From assembly GCF_005771565.1 (NCBI RefSeq), contig NZ_VAWA01000017.1, forward strand, positions 1 to 45,445: a stretch of 45,445 bases of DNA, written 5' to 3'. Positions 41,112 to 45,445 of this stretch are shown piece after piece. The stretch comes from Nesterenkonia sphaerica (GTDB lineage Bacteria; Actinomycetota; Actinomycetes; Actinomycetales; Micrococcaceae). The position numbers and the translations under genes are program-made. Within the stretch, counting starts at the first letter, position 1. The number at the start of each line of letters is the position of its first letter. The notes beneath the pieces were generated by a model that was given only the letters and a program-made list of their open reading frames with translations, was not told the origin of the DNA and made no database searches.

Positions 41112-41119
41112 CTGCTGGT

Positions 41120-41761
41120 ATGCGAGCAAGTGATACTGCCTACACTGCGCTCCAGGAGGACATTCTGGAGGGCCGCTTGGCCCCCGGCACGGTCCTGGGC
41201 GAGGTGGGCCAGTCGGAGCGGCTGGGTGTCTCCCGCACTCCTATTAGGGAGGCGTTCTCCCGGCTGATCGCCGCGGGACTCGCCGTACAGCAGCCGGGAC
41301 GTGGAACCGTCGTCAGCGATATCTCGCTTGAGGATGTGGACCGACTCTTTGAAGTGCGCATCCCGCTGGAGACGCAGGCGGCGGGCTTAGCTGCCCAGCG
41401 CGGCGCCCCGGAGGTTTTCACGGCCCTGGCCGAGGAGTTCCGGCAGGCGCAGCGCGCGCCTGAGGCAGACAATCACTACCAGCTGGCCGCCCGGATGGAT
41501 GAGGCTATCGACGGCTCGTTGGACAACCCCTACCTGAGCACGATGATGGCCAATCTCCGTGTGCACCTGATTCGGGTGCGCCGGCTGGCCAAGGACCGTC
41601 CAGAAAGGCTGGCCGAGTCGGCCGCAGAGCACCGGGATATCTGCCTTGGAATCGCTTCCGGCGATCCGCAGATGGCCGAGGCGGCCACCAGCCTGCACCT
41701 GCGCCGGAGCCTTGCCTATATTTCCGAACTCCGACAAGCCGAACCGGTACCGTCACCATGA
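41120..41761 (+). CDS. GntR-family (FadR/FCD) regulator of the prp locus
   Basis: This is a 213-aa regulator with an N-terminal winged helix-turn-helix (about residues 5-70: [37 protein letters not shown]) and a C-terminal helical FCD domain (about 85-210). FCD metal-binding or ligand-contacting residues are likely in ARMDEAIDG and [16 protein letters not shown] 41120 is the first start after the operator. It stands between prpE and prpDBC and probably senses a methylcitrate-cycle intermediate. In other lineages PrpR-type regulators do this job, so a GntR in this place is less common. Confidence 0.9.
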   Translation: MRASDTAYTALQEDILEGRLAPGTVLGEVGQSERLGVSRTPIREAFSRLIAAGLAVQQPGRGTVVSDISLEDVDRLFEVRIPLETQAAGLAAQRGAPEVFTALAEEFRQAQRAPEADNHYQLAARMDEAIDGSLDNPYLSTMMANLRVHLIRVRRLAKDRPERLAESAAEHRDICLGIASGDPQMAEAATSLHLRRSLAYISELRQAEPVPSP

Positions 41762-41777
41762 GAGGACACCCCAGCAG

Positions 41778-43295
41778 ATGATCCAGCACACCGTACGAGT
41801 CCACCCGAGCAAAGCCAATCTTGCGCGCGAAGACCAGCTGGCCTACAAGATCGCCCAGGTCGCCGTGGACGAGGTAGCTGTGGAGGACGACGTCGCCGAG
41901 ATGGTGATCAACCGGGTCATCGACAACGCCGCGGTGGCCGTGGCGTCGCTGACCCGCGCCCCGATCGTCTCGGCCCGCGCACAGGCGCTGGACCACCCGG
42001 TCTCCGCCAACGGCACCGGCGCCTCCATCTTCGGCATAAGCCAGAAGTCGTCCCCCGAGTGGGCTGCGTGGGCCAACGGCGTGGCCGTGCGTGAGCTGGA
42101 CTTCCACGACACCTTCCTCGCCGCCGACTACTCCCACCCGGGCGACAACATCCCCGCCATCCTCGCTGTGGCCCAGCACACTGGACGCACCGGCGCCGAT
42201 GTCATCCGCGGTCTGGCCACCGGTTATGAGATCCAGGTGGACCTGGTGAAGGCCATCTGTCTGCACAAGCACAAGATCGACCACGTGGCCCACCTGGGCC
42301 CCTCTGCGGCGGCCGGCATCGGCACCCTGCTGGGGCTCAACGCCGAGACCATCTTCCAGGCGGTGGGACAGGCGCTGCACACCACGACCGCCACTCGCCA
42401 GTCCCGCAAGGGCGAGATCTCCACCTGGAAGGCCCATGCCCCGGCCTTTGCAGGCAAGATGGCGGTGGAGGCAGTGGACCGCGCGATGCGCGGGCAGACC
42501 TCACCGGTGCCGATCTACGAAGGTGAGGACGGTGTCATCGCATGGATTCTGGACGGCCCCGACGCCGAGTACACGGTCCCGCTGCCCGCCCCCGGTGAGG
42601 CCAAGCGCGCCATCTTGGACACCTACACCAAGGAACACTCCGCCGAGTACCAGGCGCAGGCGTGGATCGATCTGGCTCGGAAGCTCCACCATGAGCACCC
42701 CGAGGTCACTGACCCGGCGAACGTGGACTCGGTGCTGATCCGGACCAGCCACCACACCCATTACGTCATCGGTTCAGGGGCCAACGACCCGCAGAAGTAC
42801 GATCCCACCGCGTCCCGGGAGACGCTGGACCACTCGATTCCTTATATCTTCACAGTCGCGCTGCAGGACGGCAGCTGGCACCACGGTGACTCCTACGCTC
42901 CGGAGCGTGCCGGGCGGCCGGACACTGTGGAACTGTGGCACAAGGTCACCACGGAGGAGGACCCGGAGTGGACTCGCCGGTACCACTCACTGGACATCTC
43001 GGAGAAGGCCTTCGGCGGTTCGGTGGAGATTAGGCTGACCGACGGGCGCACCATCACCGACGAGATCGCCGTGGCGGATGCTCATCCGCTGGGGGCTCGT
43101 CCCTTCGCTCGTGAGCAGTACGTCGCCAAGTTCCGCTCCCTGGCTGCCGGGATCATCGACGACGCCGAGGCGGAACGCTTCCTGGACACCGCCCAGCGGC
43201 TGCCCCAGCTTTCTGCGGATGAGCTGGTGGGTCTCAACATTGAGGCTGCTGACGGCGTCGTCGACCTCTCCGCCTCCCCCAAGGGCCTGTTCTGA
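41778..43295 (+). CDS. prpD: 2-methylcitrate dehydratase
   Basis: PrpD dehydrates 2-methylcitrate to 2-methyl-cis-aconitate. The 505-aa protein is of the MmgE/PrpD family, with [18 protein letters not shown], the [24 protein letters not shown] region, [18 protein letters not shown] and [16 protein letters not shown] 41778 follows GAGAGGA, 16 bases after the gntR stop, so the 44 upstream residues of the longer frame are excluded. The stop shares a base with the prpB start. Confidence 0.95.
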   Translation: MIQHTVRVHPSKANLAREDQLAYKIAQVAVDEVAVEDDVAEMVINRVIDNAAVAVASLTRAPIVSARAQALDHPVSANGTGASIFGISQKSSPEWAAWANGVAVRELDFHDTFLAADYSHPGDNIPAILAVAQHTGRTGADVIRGLATGYEIQVDLVKAICLHKHKIDHVAHLGPSAAAGIGTLLGLNAETIFQAVGQALHTTTATRQSRKGEISTWKAHAPAFAGKMAVEAVDRAMRGQTSPVPIYEGEDGVIAWILDGPDAEYTVPLPAPGEAKRAILDTYTKEHSAEYQAQAWIDLARKLHHEHPEVTDPANVDSVLIRTSHHTHYVIGSGANDPQKYDPTASRETLDHSIPYIFTVALQDGSWHHGDSYAPERAGRPDTVELWHKVTTEEDPEWTRRYHSLDISEKAFGGSVEIRLTDGRTITDEIAVADAHPLGARPFAREQYVAKFRSLAAGIIDDAEAERFLDTAQRLPQLSADELVGLNIEAADGVVDLSASPKGLF

Positions 43296-44221
43296 TGCTG
43301 TACGCAAAGACCACGCCGGAGCAGAAGCGGGCCCACCTGCGCCAGATCCTTACTCCCGGAGCCGCCCGGCAGTTTCCGGGGACTTTCACTCCCCTGAGCG
43401 CACCCCTGATTCAGGAGAAAGGCTTCGACGGCCTCTATGTTTCCGGGGCAGTGCTGGCCAACGAGCTGGGCTTGCCCGATATTGGCCTGACCACGTTGAC
43501 CGAGGTCGCTCAGCGGGCTGGGCAGATCGCCCGGATGTCTGATCTGCCCACCATCGCCGATGCTGACACCGGTTTCGGCGAACCGATGAACGTGGCCCGA
43601 ACTATCCACGAGTTGGAGAATGCGGGCTTAGCCGGTTGCCATATTGAAGATCAGGTCAACCCCAAACGCTGCGGTCACTTGGACGGCAAGTCCACAGTGG
43701 ACACCGAAACGGCCACCAAGCGTATCCGCGCGGCCGCCGAGGCCAGGCGTGATGCGAACTTCCTGATTATGGCGCGAACCGATCTTCGTGCCGTCGAAGG
43801 GTTGGATGCGGCGGTTGAGCGCGCCCAGGCGCTGGTCGCTGCCGGGGCCGACGCGATCTTCCCGGAAGCGATGAAGGATCTTCGTGAGTTTGAGGTCATG
43901 TGCCAAGCAGTGGATGTGCCGGTGCTGGCAAACATGACAGAGTTCGGCAAGTCCGAGCTGTTCACCCGCGAGCAGTTGGCGTCCGCCGGAGTGGCGCTGA
44001 TCATCTACCCGGTGACATCGCTGCGCTCTGCAATGGGTGCGATAGAACGTACGCTGGACACCATCTCCGCTGCGGGGACCCAAGAGTCCGCAGTGCCGGA
44101 GATGATGACTCGCGCCCGGCTCTATGAGCTGGTGGACTATGAGGCCTACAGCAGTTTCGATGCCGGGGTCTTCGACTTCGACGTGCCGGACCGTTTTACT
44201 AACCAAGGAGCGCAACGATGA
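43295..44221 (+). CDS. prpB: 2-methylisocitrate lyase
   Basis: PrpB splits 2-methylisocitrate into pyruvate and succinate. The 308-aa protein belongs to the isocitrate lyase/PEP mutase family, with metal-site DADTGFG, the active-site loop KRCGH with catalytic Cys, IMARTD, and FPEAM. ATG 43295 overlaps the prpD stop by one base; the stop overlaps prpC (ATGA). No other start is needed. Confidence 0.97.
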   Translation: MLYAKTTPEQKRAHLRQILTPGAARQFPGTFTPLSAPLIQEKGFDGLYVSGAVLANELGLPDIGLTTLTEVAQRAGQIARMSDLPTIADADTGFGEPMNVARTIHELENAGLAGCHIEDQVNPKRCGHLDGKSTVDTETATKRIRAAAEARRDANFLIMARTDLRAVEGLDAAVERAQALVAAGADAIFPEAMKDLREFEVMCQAVDVPVLANMTEFGKSELFTREQLASAGVALIIYPVTSLRSAMGAIERTLDTISAAGTQESAVPEMMTRARLYELVDYEAYSSFDAGVFDFDVPDRFTNQGAQR

Positions 44222-45354
44222 CTCAGAACACCGTCTACAAAGGCTTAGCCGGCGTGGTGGCCGACCACACTGCGGTCTCCAAAGTGAACCCGGAGACCAA
44301 TTCCCTGCTCTATCAGGGCTATCCGGTCCAGCAGCTGGCCGCCGAGCTGGACTTCGAAGCCGTGGCGCTGCTGCTGTGGAACGGCGAGCTGCCCAGCGAG
44401 CAGGAGCTCAAGGAATTCGTCGACTTCGAACGCAGCCACCGGGGGCTGGCGGACAATGTCCGTGCCGCCATCGACCTGCTCCCGAAAGACTGTCATCCCA
44501 TGGACGTCGGTCGCACTGCAGTGTCGGTCTTGGGTGCCAATGATCCTCACTCGGAGGAGTCCGACAGGCCCACTGAGCTGCTGAAGGCTAAGAAGCTTTT
44601 TGCTGCGTTCCCAGCGGTAGTGGCCTATGACCAGCGTCGCCGACGTGGCCAGGAGCTGGTGGAGCCCCGGGACGATTTGGACTATTCACAGAATTTCCTG
44701 TGGATGACTTTCGGCGAGGAGGCTCCGCCGGAGGTGGTGGACGCATTCCGGGTGTCTATGGTCCTGTACGCCGAGCACTCCTTCAACGCCTCCACCTTTA
44801 CCGCTCGGGTGGTGACGTCCACCCTGTCGGACCTCCACTCGGCAGTCACTGCTGCTATCGGGGCGCTGAAGGGCCCCCTGCATGGCGGTGCCAATGAGGC
44901 GGTGATGCACACCTTTGAGGAGATCGGCATCCGCCCCGAGGAGACCCGCGAAGAGGCTGCTGCCCGTTCCAAGGCGTGGATGGAGAACGCGCTCGCCGAG
45001 AAGCGCAAGGTCATGGGCTTCGGGCACCGGGTGTACAAGAACGGCGACTCCCGGGTGCCCACGATGAAGAAGGCGCTGGATGCGATGGTCGAGTACTACG
45101 GCCGGGGCGAGCTGATGGGACTCTACGACGGCTTGGAAACCGCCATGGACGAGGCCAAAGGCATCAAACCTAACCTCGACTATCCGGCCGGCCCCACCTA
45201 TCACCTCATGGGATTCGACACCGAGATGTTCACTCCACTGTTCATTGCCTCCCGGATTACCGGGTGGACCGCTCACATCATGGAGCAGCGCGCGAATAAC
45301 TCCCTGATCCGTCCACTGAGCGAATACAACGGTCCGGAAGAGCGTCACCTCTGA
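44218..45354 (+). CDS. prpC: 2-methylcitrate synthase
   Basis: PrpC condenses propionyl-CoA with oxaloacetate to 2-methylcitrate. This citrate-synthase-family enzyme (378 aa) has the catalytic triad in EHSFNAST, GPLHGGANE and GFGHRVYK, with the Asp in MGFDTEMFTP, and lacks the NADH-regulation domain of type II citrate synthases. Short type I synthases of this kind can accept acetyl-CoA as well; the operon with prpD and prpB favours methylcitrate synthesis. ATG 44218 has AAGGAG upstream. It is the last gene of the operon. Confidence 0.95.
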   Translation: MTQNTVYKGLAGVVADHTAVSKVNPETNSLLYQGYPVQQLAAELDFEAVALLLWNGELPSEQELKEFVDFERSHRGLADNVRAAIDLLPKDCHPMDVGRTAVSVLGANDPHSEESDRPTELLKAKKLFAAFPAVVAYDQRRRRGQELVEPRDDLDYSQNFLWMTFGEEAPPEVVDAFRVSMVLYAEHSFNASTFTARVVTSTLSDLHSAVTAAIGALKGPLHGGANEAVMHTFEEIGIRPEETREEAAARSKAWMENALAEKRKVMGFGHRVYKNGDSRVPTMKKALDAMVEYYGRGELMGLYDGLETAMDEAKGIKPNLDYPAGPTYHLMGFDTEMFTPLFIASRITGWTAHIMEQRANNSLIRPLSEYNGPEERHL

Positions 45355-45389
45355 CAGTACGCCGCGCAGCCCTGGTTCGCCCTCCTGCT

Positions 45390-45445
45390 TAGTAGCGGAT
45401 GGTGACGGGGGTGGGGTTCCAGGTCAGGGTGGGGCGCAGTGATCC
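45390..45445 (-). CDS. C-terminal end of an unidentified protein (truncated by window)
   Basis: The minus-strand frame entering from the window edge is open for 17 codons and ends TAA at 45392-45390. Its residues (Thr, Pro, Val, Ile, ending in IRY) look like a beta-rich C terminus. The gene would converge with prpC, leaving 35 bases between stops. Too short to name. Confidence 0.35.

Overview
The window is high-GC DNA with short or overlapping start/stop junctions, several probable leaderless starts and actinobacterial gene families (GAF-ANTAR, NrtR-nadA-nadC, parA-scpAB-rluB-cmk-der). It most likely comes from the chromosome of an Actinomycetota in the Micrococcales, plausibly Micrococcaceae. 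That placement is inferred from gene content and order only.

Left flank (1-12346) is ordinary chromosome: the end of an unknown gene, a YeiH-type transporter divergent from tgt, a D-2-hydroxyacid dehydrogenase, and a tightly overlapping NAD operon (nrtR, nadA, nadC, nifS-like desulfurase; nadB is absent). Then come a CBS/STAS pair divergent from a GAF-ANTAR regulator, an SRAP (YedK/HMCES) DNA-protein crosslink enzyme, a small membrane protein, an SDR, and a TerC-family membrane protein preceded by a recognisable yybP-ykoY manganese riboswitch.

The centre (12347-30768) is an integrated mobile element with an 18,377-bp unit. A perfect 45-bp direct repeat bounds it. The repeat is the anticodon-loop-to-CCA half of a tRNA-Pro(GGG) gene whose complete copy lies at the right end. 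The element runs, from the right end: tyrosine integrase and XRE repressor (+ strand, leaderless, overlapping); a divergent promoter pair; an AlpA/HTH_17 excisionase; an ImmA/IrrE-like protein with a lost HExxH; small proteins; a RepA/AAA_25-type ATPase; an iteron-rich origin; a lipoprotein; a small-terminase-like zinc-finger protein; a 1265-residue phage tape measure protein; two unknown proteins; a HigBA-type toxin-antitoxin operon with a third gene; a second lipoprotein; and a DUF6941-DUF4258-DUF2283 cluster. No large terminase, portal, capsid, major tail, baseplate, lysin or conjugation gene is visible. The order int-repressor / xis-rep-ori / terS parallels phage-inducible chromosomal islands, so I read it as a candidate actinobacterial phage satellite that unusually carries its own tape measure protein. 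A degraded prophage is the main alternative.

Right flank (30801-45445) is chromosome again: a penicillin-binding/beta-lactamase-like lipoprotein, the conserved parA-scpA-scpB-rluB-tyrA-cmk-der operon (minus strand), and a propionate (2-methylcitrate) locus with prpE divergent from a GntR/FCD regulator and prpD-prpB-prpC. Two identical TGTATACA palindromes in the prp intergenic region are likely operators. The last bases hold the end of an unknown convergent gene.
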